A stretch of 64,000 bases of DNA from Melanopsichium pennsylvanicum (Eukaryota > Basidiomycota > Ustilaginomycetes > Ustilaginales). This document shows positions 63,801 through 64,000 of this stretch, in pieces. The notes beneath the pieces were generated by a model. The model saw only the letters and a program-made list of their open reading frames with translations. It made no database searches and was not told where the DNA came from. The position numbers and the translations under genes were made by a program. Every line of letters starts with the position of its first letter. Within the stretch, counting starts at the first letter, position 1. The stretch covers positions 124,001 through 188,000 of the forward strand of contig OAPG01000017.1 of the NCBI GenBank assembly GCA_900208305.1, given 5' to 3'.

Positions 63801-64000
63801 TTTGACGATATGTGATGTGTTGATGGTCTTGACGGTGGAGCAGAAGGTGAGTCTCGTCGCTTGACTTGGCTGGCGTTAGTGGTGCGGAATTGGCTCAATT
63901 CGAGATTTCGCAGATCGCAACCTTGAATAATAGCGCGGGCCATCGAGCCCCAGTCCAGTCCAGCCCAGATCAGCTCAGACCGGTCCAGCTGCGACTCGAA

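Overview
This window looks like a chromosome segment of a basidiomycete fungus, most probably a smut-type yeast or filament of the Ustilaginales. The evidence is eukaryotic GT-AG introns that are few, short and clustered at gene starts; long uninterrupted coding exons; an intron-containing eukaryotic tRNA; fungal-only families (Dsc4/DUF1746, UPF0643, Zn(II)2Cys6 regulators, fungal acetyl-CoA carboxylase); and protein sequences that read as basidiomycete. Genus cannot be fixed from sequence reading alone. I see no viral, plasmid, CRISPR or transposon sequence.

Layout, left to right: a UPF0643-type protein (277-1233 +); the INO80 subunit Ies6 (1409-2383 -); a PI-PLC X-domain protein (3209-4828 +); a large disordered protein with polyQ (5247-7664 -); a 3.7 kb stretch with no recognisable gene; a multi-exon SANT/Myb-like gene (11375-12372 -) assembled here from short exons; vacuolar carboxypeptidase Y (12628-14427 -); a PRCC-type nuclear protein (14884-16332 +); TRAPPC11 (16769-20908 +); a Zn2Cys6 regulator with an unusually long zinc-cluster loop (22049-25540 +); a TB2/DP1/HVA22 ER-shaping protein (25858-26988 -); ESCRT-II Snf8 (27707-28564 -) divergent from a Dsc2/UBAC2 rhomboid pseudoprotease (28846-29907 +); tRNA-Arg(CCU) with an intron (30175-30302 +); and a candidate shelterin TPP1/Tpz1 subunit (30593-32443 +).

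From 33 to 43 kb the window is rich in translation and respiration genes: RPL15 (-), RPL5 (+), RPS15 (-), RPP2 (+) and cytochrome c1 (-). MUS81 (43681-45823 -) follows, then about 3.5 kb with at most one small gene, then fatty-acid synthesis ACC1 (49317-55966 +), an unrecognised three-exon gene (56958-57891 +), a Scm3/HJURP-like centromeric histone chaperone (58126-60192 -), Dsc4 (60606-61717 +) and RPL33/eL33 (62618-63800 -).

Most genes are housekeeping and are not organised as a pathway cluster. Two themes recur. Membrane traffic and ER/Golgi quality control are represented by TRAPPC11, Snf8, TB2/HVA22, Dsc2, Dsc4 and CPY. Chromosome maintenance is represented by Ies6, a TPP1-like protein, Mus81 and Scm3. 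Many genes are paired head to head over 280-1600 bp, so shared promoters are likely. No new biological system is evident. The most useful second-look items are the divergent TPP1-like and Scm3-like proteins, the hidden SANT gene, the tRNA intron, one-codon first exons in ribosomal protein genes, and short tandem repeats in two promoters. All domain calls are from reading the sequence by eye, without database searches.
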